The position numbers and the translations under genes were made by a program. Shown in pieces: positions 9,594 through 18,443 of a DNA stretch of 64,000 bases. Location of the stretch: assembly GCA_028716785.1 (NCBI GenBank), contig JAQUPD010000001.1:135114-199113 (forward strand), read 5' to 3'. Source of the stretch: Fidelibacterota bacterium (GTDB taxonomy: Bacteria; Fidelibacterota; Fidelibacteria; Fidelibacterales; Fidelibacteraceae). Position 1 is the first letter of the stretch. Each line of letters opens with the position of its first letter. The notes under the pieces were generated by a model. That model was not told the DNA's origin. It searched no databases and saw nothing but the letters and a program-made list of their open reading frames with translations.

Positions 9594-10306
9594 AACGGAT
9601 CGTTATTATTCCTACTTATAATGAAAAAGCCAATTTGGCAAATCTTATTAAGGACATTCGGAGCCTTGATTTAAATTCGCTGGATATTTTAATTGTTGAT
9701 GACAATTCTCCAGATGGAACAGCAGATATTGTGCGAGAGTTGCAAAAACATGATGAGCGGCTTCATCTTATTGTTAGACCCAAAAAACTTGGACTTGGGA
9801 CGGCATACATTGAAGGATTTCATTTTGCCTTGAACCATGGGTATGATCGCATTGCCCAAATGGATGCAGATTATTCCCACGATCCCAAAGACCTTGTAAA
9901 ACTTTTTGAGGAAGTTGAAAAATATGACTGGGTTATTGGAAGCAGGTATGTTACGGGAATTAATGTTATCAATTGGCCTCTCAAACGGTTACTCCTTAGT
10001 TATGGGGCAAATGTCTATACACGGGTAATAACGGGAATCCCCATTAAAGATGGAACTGCCGGTTTTAAATGTTGGAAAAGCACAGTTTTGAAAAATATTG
10101 ATCTCAATAGCATTCGTTCTCAAGGATATTCTTTCCAGATTGAAATGAATTTTCGTGCCTGGAAAAAAGGTTATCAATTTCATGAAATTCCTATCATATT
10201 TATCGACCGTTTAGAAGGCCAATCAAAAATGTCTAAAAAAATTATAAGAGAAGCTGTCTTTATGGTTTGGAAACTCAAAATTTATAGTCTTTTTCACCGC
10301 ATATAG
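9590..10306 (+). CDS. polyprenol-phosphate mannosyltransferase-like GT2 enzyme
   Basis: A 238-residue family 2 glycosyltransferase of the DPM1 type, which moves a sugar (usually mannose from GDP-mannose) onto a polyprenyl phosphate at the inner membrane. Visible motifs are IIPTYNEKANL at the N-terminus, IVDDNSPDGTAD (nucleotide-binding Asp pair), MDADYSHDP (metal-binding DAD), GSRYVTG and a C-terminal IDRLEGQSKMS. There is no C-terminal membrane domain, so it is a short soluble or peripheral form. It begins at TTG 9590, overlapping the stop of the preceding gene as ATTGA, with AAAGGA upstream. The lipid-linked sugar could feed the DUF2723 (PMT-like) transferase encoded at 43.6-46.3 kb; that link is inference. 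Confidence 0.85.
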   Translation: MKRIVIIPTYNEKANLANLIKDIRSLDLNSLDILIVDDNSPDGTADIVRELQKHDERLHLIVRPKKLGLGTAYIEGFHFALNHGYDRIAQMDADYSHDPKDLVKLFEEVEKYDWVIGSRYVTGINVINWPLKRLLLSYGANVYTRVITGIPIKDGTAGFKCWKSTVLKNIDLNSIRSQGYSFQIEMNFRAWKKGYQFHEIPIIFIDRLEGQSKMSKKIIREAVFMVWKLKIYSLFHRI

Positions 10307-10319
10307 CCTCAATATCCCT

Positions 10320-12287
10320 ATGAAACAAGATATAAACCCCATCATGGATATTGATCTTTCTATAATTATCGTGAGTTATAATGTCCGCGATTTATTAAAA
10401 CAATGTCTTTTATCTATCAATAATGCCTGTAAATCTCTCACTGTAGAAATTTTTGTCGTGGATAATCGTTCGGTCGATGGAACCCCCGATATGATCCATA
10501 AAGACTTCCCCCATGTACATCTTATTGCCAATTCTGAAAACCTCGGTTTTGGAAAAGCTAACAATCAAGCCCTTAAATCAGCGCAAGGGAAATATACTCT
10601 TTTTCTTAATCCCGATACCATTATCCGGGAGGATACCCTTGTCGTCATGATGCAATTTATGGAAACACATCCAGAAACAGGAGTCGCCGGCTGTAAAATT
10701 TTAAATATCGATGGGTCCCTTCAGCTGGCATGTCGACGAAGCTTTCCCCGTCCTTCTGTGGCAATTTTCAAAATGTTAGGACTTAGTGCTCTTTTTCCTA
10801 AAAGTTCTGTTTTTGCAAAATACAACCTTACCTATTTAGATCCTGATAAATGTTACCCTGTTGATGCTGTAAGTGGTTCTTTTATGTTTTGTCGTACCTC
10901 TCTTGTTAAGTCTCTTAACGGGTTCGATGAGCGTTTTTTTATGTATGGTGAGGATTTGGATTTATGTTACCGTGTAAAACAAGCTGGCTATCAAGTTACT
11001 TACGTACCCGATACAACAATTGTCCATTATAAAGGAGAGAGTTCAAAATCAGCCCCTTTTGACAATCTGATCGCCTTTTATCGCGCTATGGATCAGTTTG
11101 TCCGTAAACATTTCCATCCCAGAAAGTGGATTCTCTCTGTCCTTGTCCTGCGACTGGGGATACTTTTTCACCTTATGTTACATTTTATCGGAAAAATTCT
11201 CTATAAACTTCGTGCACCCCTTTTGGATATCTTTCTTATTGTCATTGCCCATGCCTTAGCCCTTGTCATTCGCTTTCGGGATTTTTCCTGGTTTTTTAAA
11301 TATCAACCCATTATTCCCCTTTATGCAATGATCTATTTAGGATCTATTCTCGCTTTAGGAACACTCGGTAATCGAAAATTTGATTATACACGAACCTTTG
11401 GAGGAGTAATTTTAGGGGGACTCATTAATGGATGTATCACCTTTTTTATTCCTCCCATTGCCCACTCTCGATTGGTATTTATAATTGCTTTTTTACTTAC
11501 TCTTCTTTTTCTTCCGGGATGGCGACTTATTTATCACATCTTTCTCCGTAAACGAACAGATGATACTTCAACCCTTCGGAAAGCCTTAATTGTGGGTGCC
11601 GGTGAAAAGGGACAACAACTTGCCAAAACCCTTACAGAACACCCCGAAACAGGATATCTTTTTGTAGGATTTGCTGATCATACCTTTAATCATCCTCAAA
11701 CAATCAGTAAAATTAACGATATCCCTGAAACCGTGCGGATGAAACACATTGATGACATTATCATTGTGCTAAATGAAATACAAAGTTCTGAAATGATGCA
11801 GATTATGAATCATCTTCAAAGTATTCCTGTCAATATTAAAATTGTCCCTGAAAATATCGATACTATTTACGGTAAAACACACCTGGAAAATATTGATGAC
11901 ATTGCTATGGTGGATGTACAATTTAATATTTATCAACCTGTCCCCGCCTTTCTTAAACGTTTTTTTGATATCGTTGGAAGTTCACTATTGCTCATTCTTT
12001 TGGCAATTCCCGCAGGTCTTAGCCGGATTTTTAATTCTCCCTTCTCCAAATGGTATGGTAAATTACTTCTTATTTTAAAGGGAGATTGGACATTCGTAGG
12101 GGATGATGCAACAGTGCCAGACAAAAAGAAATATTATAAGCCAGGACTCACTGGGATCCTTCAATTAGAAAAATCCGAATCTATCACAGCCGAAGAGCAT
12201 GAACGTTACATGACATTTTATATGCGAAATTATTCCATTATGATGGATATAGAGATTCTGGTAAAAAGGTTAAGCGGAATATGGTAA
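10320..12287 (+). CDS. GT2 glycosyltransferase fused to degenerate polyprenyl phosphoglycosyltransferase
   Basis: 655 residues in two parts. Residues 10-290 form a rhamnosyltransferase-like GT2 domain: IIIVSYNVRDLL, VVDNRSVDGT, NPDTIIR, and GEDLDLCYRVKQAG with the usual ED acceptor motif. From about residue 290 hydrophobic helices lead into a Rossmann-type segment (ALIVGAGEKGQQLA, near 422) as in polyprenyl glycosylphosphotransferases of the WbaP/WecA-unrelated (PHPT) type. The C-terminus starts like these enzymes (KRFFDIVGSSLLLILL, near 546) and ends like them (LKGDWTFVGDD, YYKPGLTGILQL). The loop normally between them, with the conserved Gln-Arg, KFRSM and catalytic Asp-Glu, is absent, so this half is probably inactive and may serve as a membrane anchor or partner. 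The start is ATG 10320; ATG 10347 is an alternative. Confidence 0.85.
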   Translation: MKQDINPIMDIDLSIIIVSYNVRDLLKQCLLSINNACKSLTVEIFVVDNRSVDGTPDMIHKDFPHVHLIANSENLGFGKANNQALKSAQGKYTLFLNPDTIIREDTLVVMMQFMETHPETGVAGCKILNIDGSLQLACRRSFPRPSVAIFKMLGLSALFPKSSVFAKYNLTYLDPDKCYPVDAVSGSFMFCRTSLVKSLNGFDERFFMYGEDLDLCYRVKQAGYQVTYVPDTTIVHYKGESSKSAPFDNLIAFYRAMDQFVRKHFHPRKWILSVLVLRLGILFHLMLHFIGKILYKLRAPLLDIFLIVIAHALALVIRFRDFSWFFKYQPIIPLYAMIYLGSILALGTLGNRKFDYTRTFGGVILGGLINGCITFFIPPIAHSRLVFIIAFLLTLLFLPGWRLIYHIFLRKRTDDTSTLRKALIVGAGEKGQQLAKTLTEHPETGYLFVGFADHTFNHPQTISKINDIPETVRMKHIDDIIIVLNEIQSSEMMQIMNHLQSIPVNIKIVPENIDTIYGKTHLENIDDIAMVDVQFNIYQPVPAFLKRFFDIVGSSLLLILLAIPAGLSRIFNSPFSKWYGKLLLILKGDWTFVGDDATVPDKKKYYKPGLTGILQLEKSESITAEEHERYMTFYMRNYSIMMDIEILVKRLSGIW

Positions 12288-12291
12288 AATT

Positions 12292-13248
12292 ATGGCAAAA
12301 ATAATTTTAGATTTTGAACGGGAGCTTACAGAGATAGAAGCTCTGATTCGTGATCTTAAAGAACGTGAGAATTTATATAACGAAAATCATCAGGATCAAA
12401 TTCATGAATTGGAAAAAGAATTTGAATCCCTGGCAAAAAAAACCTATGCGAATCTGAATCGTTGGCAAAGGGTTCAGTTGGCAAGGCATCCTGATCGCCC
12501 CTATACGCTAGATTATATTCAGCAAATTGCAGACACGTGGATGGAACTTCACGGTGATCGACGGTTTGCGGATGATCCAGCAATTGTCGGCGGTATTGCC
12601 CAAATTGCTGAAACAGGTGTAATGATTATTGGCCATCAAAAGGGGCGGAATGTTAAAGAAAACATGATACGTAATTTTGGCATGCCTCAGCCTGAAGGAT
12701 ATCGAAAGGCCTTACGGCTTATGAAATTATCTGAAAAATTCAACAAACCCATTATTACCTTTATTGATACACCTGGTGCCTACCCTGGGTTGGGGGCGGA
12801 AGAGCGCGGACAGGGAGAAGCTATTGCCAGAAATCTTTTTGAAATGTCCCGTTTACGCGTTCCGATTCTAAGCATCGTAATTGGAGAAGGTGCAAGTGGC
12901 GGTGCTTTAGGAATTGGTGTCGCTGACCGATTAGTTATGCTTGAACATACATGGTACTCTGTCATTACTCCTGAAGGATGCGCTTCCATTCTCTTTCGAG
13001 ATGCTACCCGCGCACCACAAGCTGCTGAAGCAATGAAAGTAACAGCGCAGGACCTTTTTGATCTGGGCATTGCCGATCGAGTAATCCAGGAACCTCTTGG
13101 CGGCGCTCATCGAAATCCTTTAAAAATGGCAGAAATCCTAAAAAGAGTTATTCTTGAAGAACTTCAACTCCTCAAAAGTTTTTCCCTTGATGAACTACTA
13201 GAGCAACGGCTGAATAAATATGGACAAGTAGGTGTATACGAAGAATAA
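12292..13248 (+). CDS. accA: acetyl-CoA carboxylase carboxyltransferase subunit alpha
   Basis: 318 residues, the usual AccA length. It forms the carboxyltransferase with AccD and moves CO2 from biotin to acetyl-CoA, giving malonyl-CoA for fatty-acid synthesis in the cytoplasm. The N-terminus is the expected helical region (FERELTEIEALIRDL), followed by LARHPDRPYTLDYI, IVGGIA, GHQKGRN, FIDTPGAYPG, GEGASGGALGIG and the SPEGCA-type segment, seen here as TPEGCASILFRDA. All of these are typical of the family. It starts four bases after the preceding stop; only a weak ribosome site is visible, so translation may depend on the upstream gene. accD is not in the window. The downstream barrel gene begins within 20 bases. 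Confidence 0.97.
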   Translation: MAKIILDFERELTEIEALIRDLKERENLYNENHQDQIHELEKEFESLAKKTYANLNRWQRVQLARHPDRPYTLDYIQQIADTWMELHGDRRFADDPAIVGGIAQIAETGVMIIGHQKGRNVKENMIRNFGMPQPEGYRKALRLMKLSEKFNKPIITFIDTPGAYPGLGAEERGQGEAIARNLFEMSRLRVPILSIVIGEGASGGALGIGVADRLVMLEHTWYSVITPEGCASILFRDATRAPQAAEAMKVTAQDLFDLGIADRVIQEPLGGAHRNPLKMAEILKRVILEELQLLKSFSLDELLEQRLNKYGQVGVYEE

Positions 13249-13264
13249 AACAGGTAGGGGGACT

Positions 13265-14596
13265 ATGAAAAATTTAACCTTCTTAAAAGGATTCTTTCTT
13301 TTTTTTACACTGAATGTCACTTGCATACAGGCTGAAAATACACCTGACGTGAAGACAAAATCGGGATTAAATGTAGGAGCCGTTCCTGCTATTGCTTATA
13401 ATACCGATACTGGATTCAGATATGGAATCGTTGTCAATCTTTTTCATTATGGCGATGGGAGTCTTTATCCGAATTATCGCTATTCGATCTATACTGAATT
13501 ATCCAGAACAACAAAAGGAAGCGGGACAAATCAATTATTTTTTGATTCCAAGTATTTGCTTCCCCATGGCATTCGCATTACAGCGGAAATTAATTATTTA
13601 ACCGAACAAACCCTTGATTTTTATGGATTTAATGGCCGGGAATCCACGTATAATAAAGCTCTTACCGATGACGATTCCAATAATCCAGATTATATTTCCC
13701 GCGTTTTTTATCGCCATGAACGAAATTTACTTCGCTTAACGACAGATTTTCAGGGAAAACTGGTATATAAAAACCTTCGATGGCTTGCAGGATTTGGATA
13801 TTTTAATAACGAAATAGGTCCGGTTAATATTGACGCCCTAAATAAAGGGTTGGATGATGACGAAAAACTCCCTGAGGTCCCTGGCTTGTACGATAAATAT
13901 GTCCAGTGGGGAATTATCCCTCCCAATCAGGCTGATGGAGGTGTAACCACCTTTTTTAAAATTGGTGCTATTTATGACACGCGTGACAATGACGCAAATC
14001 CCATGAGGGGAATGTGGACAGAAGGAATATTATTAGCTGCCCCCTCGTCTCTGGGAAATAGCGCTGGTGATTATACCCAGCTTAGCCTAACACATCGCCA
14101 ATATTTTACCTTAATTCCTCATGATCTTTCTTTTGCCCTCCGGCTTGCCTATCAAGGAAAATTAAGTGGGGATATCCCCTTTTATATGCTTCCCTTTTAC
14201 ATGAATTCTTATTTAACATACGATGGCTTTGGCGGAGCAAAAACTATTCGAGGTGTTTTGCGAAACCGTCTTGTTGGAGATGCAGTTGCCTTTGGAAATG
14301 CAGAACTTCGGTGGAAATTCACCTATTTTACCTTGTTCAATCAAAATTTTTATCTTGCTCTTAATGCCTTTGTGGATGGAGGAACTGTACTAGACCGATG
14401 GGAATTTGATCAAAGTAGAATCTCCGATGAGTTATATCATATTGAAACAAAAAAGGATAACCTTCACCTTTCGTATGGCGGTGGCTTTCGTATTGCAATG
14501 AATGAAAATTTTATTATCGCTGCTGATTACGGAGTTGCCAGAGATAAAAATGATGGCAATACTGGTCTTTATATAGGTATTGGCTATTTGTTTTAA
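13265..14596 (+). CDS. Omp85-superfamily outer-membrane barrel without POTRA domains
   Basis: 443 residues. I chose ATG 13265 because GTAGGGGG precedes it and a signal peptide follows directly (KNLTFLKGFFLFFTLNVTCIQA). The mature protein is a beta-barrel: alternating strands, TIRGVLRNR near residue 340 (the conserved (V/I)RG motif of loop L6 in Omp85 proteins), DRWEFDQSR, and a terminal GIGYLF ending in Phe. No POTRA repeats fit between the signal peptide and the barrel, so this resembles the short BamA/TamA-like 'surface antigen' proteins of Bacteroidota-type genomes rather than BamA itself. Such proteins may insert or translocate specific partners or lipids; the function here is unknown. 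It lies in the same direction as accA and probably shares its transcript. Confidence 0.8.
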   Translation: MKNLTFLKGFFLFFTLNVTCIQAENTPDVKTKSGLNVGAVPAIAYNTDTGFRYGIVVNLFHYGDGSLYPNYRYSIYTELSRTTKGSGTNQLFFDSKYLLPHGIRITAEINYLTEQTLDFYGFNGRESTYNKALTDDDSNNPDYISRVFYRHERNLLRLTTDFQGKLVYKNLRWLAGFGYFNNEIGPVNIDALNKGLDDDEKLPEVPGLYDKYVQWGIIPPNQADGGVTTFFKIGAIYDTRDNDANPMRGMWTEGILLAAPSSLGNSAGDYTQLSLTHRQYFTLIPHDLSFALRLAYQGKLSGDIPFYMLPFYMNSYLTYDGFGGAKTIRGVLRNRLVGDAVAFGNAELRWKFTYFTLFNQNFYLALNAFVDGGTVLDRWEFDQSRISDELYHIETKKDNLHLSYGGGFRIAMNENFIIAADYGVARDKNDGNTGLYIGIGYLF

Positions 14597-14716
14597 GAAG
14601 CTGCTGAAGATAAGCGCTAAAGATGCCTTTTTAGAAACACGACATAGATCTAAAAAAAACACTTCCTTCACACGCTAAAGAAATTGCATTGAATGGGAAA
14701 GCAAACAGGAAGTTTT

Positions 14717-16394
14717 ATGATAAAATCTATACTAGATATTATTGGATAACAAATATAGACACGAAAAGATTCACCCGCAATTTTTCAAAAATTTAATGGT
14801 AGAATGAACCTACGACTGCCTTACTTTTGAACAATTTGGACACAGTATCGTTTGCATGACACACTATTTAAAAAAGAGAGGGTAGAAAAAGAGATAAAAT
14901 CGCCTTAATGAGTGGGAATTATTTTAAATGACTTGTTATTGATTTAGCCATGCAAAGCCTTGATGCTATCCTTGTTCCCCCTTATATCAATTTGAGCAGT
15001 GTGATATAGAAAGGTTATTACACGCCGAAACTTCTACTTTAATTATTGAAAATAGTGATTTTTTTAATCCTCATCATACATTATTAAAAAATTATGGGGA
15101 TTAACCTTTATTTTATAGTTCCTATTCAGAATGGTATCCAAAATTTTACCTGGCTCCGCGAAGCCAAGGCAAATGAAAAGGAGCAAGAAATATATCATAC
15201 GCTTTTGAAATCCCTAAACACGGAAGCAATCATCTCAATCAATTATACCAGTGGAACGTTGGGAGAACCAACAGGCATCTTAATGACGCATAAAAATATC
15301 ATTACTGATACATTTTTTGCAATTCGGTTCCTTCCAATTTTCCCAGAAGACCGTTTTTAAAGTTTCCTACCTTTTAGTCATGCTTTTGAGCGCATGGCAG
15401 GTTATTATTGTCACTCTTTGTAGGGGCACAAATTGCCTATGCTGAAAGTATAGCAACGGTTATTGATAATGCTAAAAAATTCAGCCAACAATGAATAATA
15501 TGGTTCTTTTCTTTTTAGAAAAGCTCTACGATACTCTCTAAGCAAATATTGCAGAAATGTCTAGTATTAAATGATCTCTTTTTAAACAAGCTATGAAACA
15601 TTCCAAATACACACAAGGTCACGTTGATGATACCATAGTTGATCACCTAAAAGACTCTTTCTATAACACGCTTGTTTATAAAAAAATCTTATCAGCAGTC
15701 AGTCCAAGATTACGAATGTTAATGAGTGGTAGTGCATCTCTTGCCCCTGAAATTGGTGATTTTTTACGGTCGATACACCTCAGTGTTATTGAAGGATATG
15801 GATTAACAGAAACATCCCTTATCATTGCTTTAAATAAAATCGAAGCAAATCGTTCGGGTTCGGTTGGTCAGCCTATAGATTGTAATGAGGTAAAAATTTC
15901 TGAACAAGGAGAATTTTATCCGCAGATATAATGTAACGCAAGGATATTACAAAGAACCTGCCATCACAGTAGAAGCTACTGACAAAAAAGTATGGTTTTA
16001 TACGAAAGATTTAGAAGTTCTTGATGATGATAATTTTCTTTATATCACAGGGCAATTAAAAAATTTGATGGTTACCAGCGGGGGAAAAAACATATTCCCA
16101 CAACCCCTTGAAAATATCCTTTTAGCGAGCTTATGGATTGAACAAGCCAATACCTGAGCCTTGCGAGGCAATTCAAGACCCAAACATTCTTGCCATTTTT
16201 CAGAAAGAAATTGAAGAGAAAATGGAACTTTTTTCCCGCTATGAGCAAGTGAAAAAATTCACGTTATTGTCTGAGCCATTCTCTATTGGAAAGATAAGTT
16301 TACTCCCATATTGAAAGTAAAACGCACTGTTGTAGAAAATCAAAATAATTATGCCCAAGAAATTGAGGCAATGTATAAACCCTTAAAATCCTGA
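14717..16394 (+). pseudogene. decayed long-chain acyl-CoA synthetase (AMP-forming)
   Basis: This 1.7 kb stretch has no intact frame, but pieces in several plus-strand frames line up in order with a long-chain fatty-acid CoA ligase. In order: SPAIFQKFNGR (near 14790), TYDCLTFEQFG, DKIALMSGNYF then a stop then LVIDLAMQSLDAILVP, INYTSGTLGEPTGILMTH (ATP-binding P-loop, near 15240), FLPFSHAFERMAGYY, GAQIAYAESI, FLEKLYDTL, SPRLRMLMSGSASL, IEGYGLTETS, GYYKEPAI, KVWFYTKDLEVLDD, LYITGQLKNLMVTSGGKNI, EQVKKFTLLSEPF and LKVKRTVVEN, ending at TGA 16392. The total length equals a complete gene, so decay was by point changes and small indels rather than large deletion. The two longest surviving frames are 15094-15360 and 15593-15931. 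An original start at ATG 14717 has AGGAAG upstream. Confidence 0.9.
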
Positions 16395-16513
16395 ATATTT
16401 TATGATAACAACAAGAAAATTTTTAAATTTAGATGGAACTTTTAAAGGAAGATTTTGGGTAAGTAACTTAATACTTATAAAATACCAACCATATAACTAT
16501 CATTGAGGGGTCT

Positions 16514-17266
16514 ATGTCTGGTCATTCAAAATGGGCAAATATTAAATACCGAAAGGCAGCGCAGGATACCAAACGGGCAAAAATCTGGACAAAGCTTTTA
16601 AAGGAGATCACGATTGCAGCCCGGGAAGGGGGCGGTGATGAAAATGCAAATCCCCGATTACGAACAGCATTGATAAAAGCCCGATCAAACAACATCCCTA
16701 ATGATACTATCATTCGAGCTATTAAAAAGGGAACTGGTGAATTAGAGGGGATTCATTATGAAGAAATCACTTATGAAGGATATGGGCCTGGTAGTGTTGC
16801 CCTTTTGATAGAAGCTGTTACGGATAATAAACAACGAACTGTCTCTGAAATCCGTTATCTTTTAACCAAGCATGGTGGAAGTTTGGGAGAAGCAGGGTCG
16901 GTGGCATGGAATTTTACACGAACAGGAATTATATTAATCCCTGTTGAAAATATTAGCGAAGATGACCTGTTGGCGGATGTCCTGGAAGCAGGAGCAGAAG
17001 ACATGAAACGGGATGTAAATTATTTTGAAATCACTACAGACCTTTCTTCTTTTAACGACATTCATGAAATGCTTGCTAAAAAATATCCCATTGAAAATGC
17101 AGAAATTTCATGGGTTCCAAGAACAACAGTAAAAATTGATGATCTTGCTACAGCAGAAAAATTTGTAAAGCTTTATGACCTTTTGAAAGATCACGATGAT
17201 ATCCAGAATATTTGGGATAATTCGGATATCCCTGAAGAAATTATAAATCAACTGGAGAGCAATTGA
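16514..17266 (+). CDS. yebC: YebC/PmpR family protein
   Basis: 250 residues, standard length. It begins with the diagnostic MSGHSKWANIKYRKAAQD and continues with KIWTKLLKEITIAAREGG, NPRLRTALIKARSNNIPND and YEGYGPGSVALLIEAVTDN. The family includes TACO1-type translation factors and proteins annotated as DNA-binding regulators. Recent work on the family favours a role in relieving ribosome stalling; the annotation 'transcriptional regulator' is the older view. The gene precedes ruvC and ruvA, its usual neighbours in many bacteria, and its stop overlaps the ruvC start by four bases. A 120-base spacer separates it from the upstream pseudogene, and GAGGGGTC forms the ribosome site. Confidence 0.95.
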   Translation: MSGHSKWANIKYRKAAQDTKRAKIWTKLLKEITIAAREGGGDENANPRLRTALIKARSNNIPNDTIIRAIKKGTGELEGIHYEEITYEGYGPGSVALLIEAVTDNKQRTVSEIRYLLTKHGGSLGEAGSVAWNFTRTGIILIPVENISEDDLLADVLEAGAEDMKRDVNYFEITTDLSSFNDIHEMLAKKYPIENAEISWVPRTTVKIDDLATAEKFVKLYDLLKDHDDIQNIWDNSDIPEEIINQLESN

Positions 17267-17757
17267 TTATACTAGGGATTGACCCGGGATTAAATTCAAC
17301 CGGATATGGATTGATAGATTATATGCCCCATCATACCCAATTTATTGCAGGGGGGGTTATTAAAAATCGTGTGGGGACTAACTTTCCAGATAAATTATAC
17401 CATCTTTATCAAGAGATTGGGGCTGTGATAACCCATTACAAGCCGGAGCTTATGATTATCGAAGAGACCTATTCCAACCGGAATCCGAGAACATCCTTAT
17501 TATTAGGTCATGCCCGAGGAGCTCTTATTGTTGCAGGACGACATTATGATATCCCTATAATAGAATATGCCTCCCGTTATGTAAAAAAAGCCCTCACAGG
17601 AAATGGCGGTGCCTCAAAAGAACAAGTCCGCTACATGGTAATGAAAGTTTTGAACATAAGCAAACTCCCTCCTGAAATGGATACCTCAGATGCCTTAGCT
17701 GTTGCCCTTACCCATTGTCATTACATGAAATATAAATCACTGTTAAATCAGTCATAA
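17263..17757 (+). CDS. ruvC: crossover junction endodeoxyribonuclease RuvC
   Basis: 164 residues. RuvC is the dimeric nuclease that resolves Holliday junctions delivered by RuvAB during recombination repair. The acidic active-site residues are visible: Asp in ILGIDPGLNSTG (residue 7), Glu in MIIEETYS, and the Asp pair in the C-terminal DTSDALAVALTHCH. It starts at TTG 17263 (written ATTGA with the yebC stop), so translation is coupled; an ATG start would remove the first catalytic strand. ruvA follows 14 bases downstream. ruvB is not in the window. Confidence 0.96.
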   Translation: MIILGIDPGLNSTGYGLIDYMPHHTQFIAGGVIKNRVGTNFPDKLYHLYQEIGAVITHYKPELMIIEETYSNRNPRTSLLLGHARGALIVAGRHYDIPIIEYASRYVKKALTGNGGASKEQVRYMVMKVLNISKLPPEMDTSDALAVALTHCHYMKYKSLLNQS

Positions 17758-17771
17758 GTCAGGAAATTGGA

Positions 17772-18368
17772 ATGATTTCAACACTTCAAGGAATTCTTCA
17801 AGAAAAACATCCTGATGTTGTTATTCTCAAAATAGGTTCATTTGGAATCCAGGTTTTTATTACCCTAAATACGTACGAATCCCTGCCCGATGTAGGAGAA
17901 ACGTGTCGTCTTTTTACTTACCTTCATGTTCGGGAAGATAACTTGAGTTTGTATGGCTTTGCTGATATAGAGGAAAAAAAACTCTTTCTTAAACTCATTT
18001 CCCTCAGCGGAATTGGTCCCCGCAATGCTCAAAACATGCTTTCAGGTATTAAACCCAATGAATTTCGCCGTTGTATCCTCGCAGGAGATATCAAAAGTCT
18101 GACAAAAATTCCAGCAGTTGGTGAAAAACGGGCACGTCGGATTATTCTTGAATTAAAAGAAAAACTTTCTGAAGAAGAACTTGCCAAAATGACGGGCACT
18201 GGGGTTTCAAAAACGAAAGATCCCCGTGTTGATGAAGCCATAGCTGGCCTTGAGACTCTCGGATTTCGCAAAGGAGATATTTTAGAGGCCGTAAAAAACT
18301 TTGCTACAAAAAATCCTGAAGCACCAATAAATTCAATTATACGCTATATCTTGCAAAACAAAAAATAA
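17772..18368 (+). CDS. ruvA: Holliday junction branch migration protein RuvA
   Basis: 198 residues, normal for RuvA, which binds four-way junctions as a tetramer and loads the RuvB motor. Domain I is the N-terminal OB fold (MISTLQGILQEKHPDVVIL... TYLHVREDNLSLYGF). Domain II has two helix-hairpin-helix motifs (LISLSGIGPRNAQNML and LTKIPAVGEKRARRIILEL). A short acidic linker precedes domain III (DEAIAGLETLGFRKGDILEAV), which contacts RuvB. It follows ruvC closely, and AGGAAATTGGA gives the ribosome site. Confidence 0.97.
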   Translation: MISTLQGILQEKHPDVVILKIGSFGIQVFITLNTYESLPDVGETCRLFTYLHVREDNLSLYGFADIEEKKLFLKLISLSGIGPRNAQNMLSGIKPNEFRRCILAGDIKSLTKIPAVGEKRARRIILELKEKLSEEELAKMTGTGVSKTKDPRVDEAIAGLETLGFRKGDILEAVKNFATKNPEAPINSIIRYILQNKK

Positions 18369-18370
18369 TT

Positions 18371-18398
18371 GTTGACAATTTTGAATTTTTACCTGTAT
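18371..18398 (+). promoter_or_regulatory. possible promoter of the aminotransferase gene
   Basis: A perfect -35 hexamer TTGACA at 18371-18376 is followed after 16 bases by TGTATT, a poor -10 match. It lies just after the ruvA stop and about 45 bases before the next start codon, which has a strong AAGGAGG ribosome site. The -35 is clear; the -10 is doubtful. Confidence 0.35.
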
Positions 18399-18443
18399 TT
18401 GTTCGTTAATATGATTAATATAATGAAAAATTAAGGAGGTTTT

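Noticed and set aside
15094-15931. Two open frames that could be taken as small hypothetical proteins
   Set aside because: Both are internal fragments of one acyl-CoA synthetase and lack proper starts and ribosome sites.
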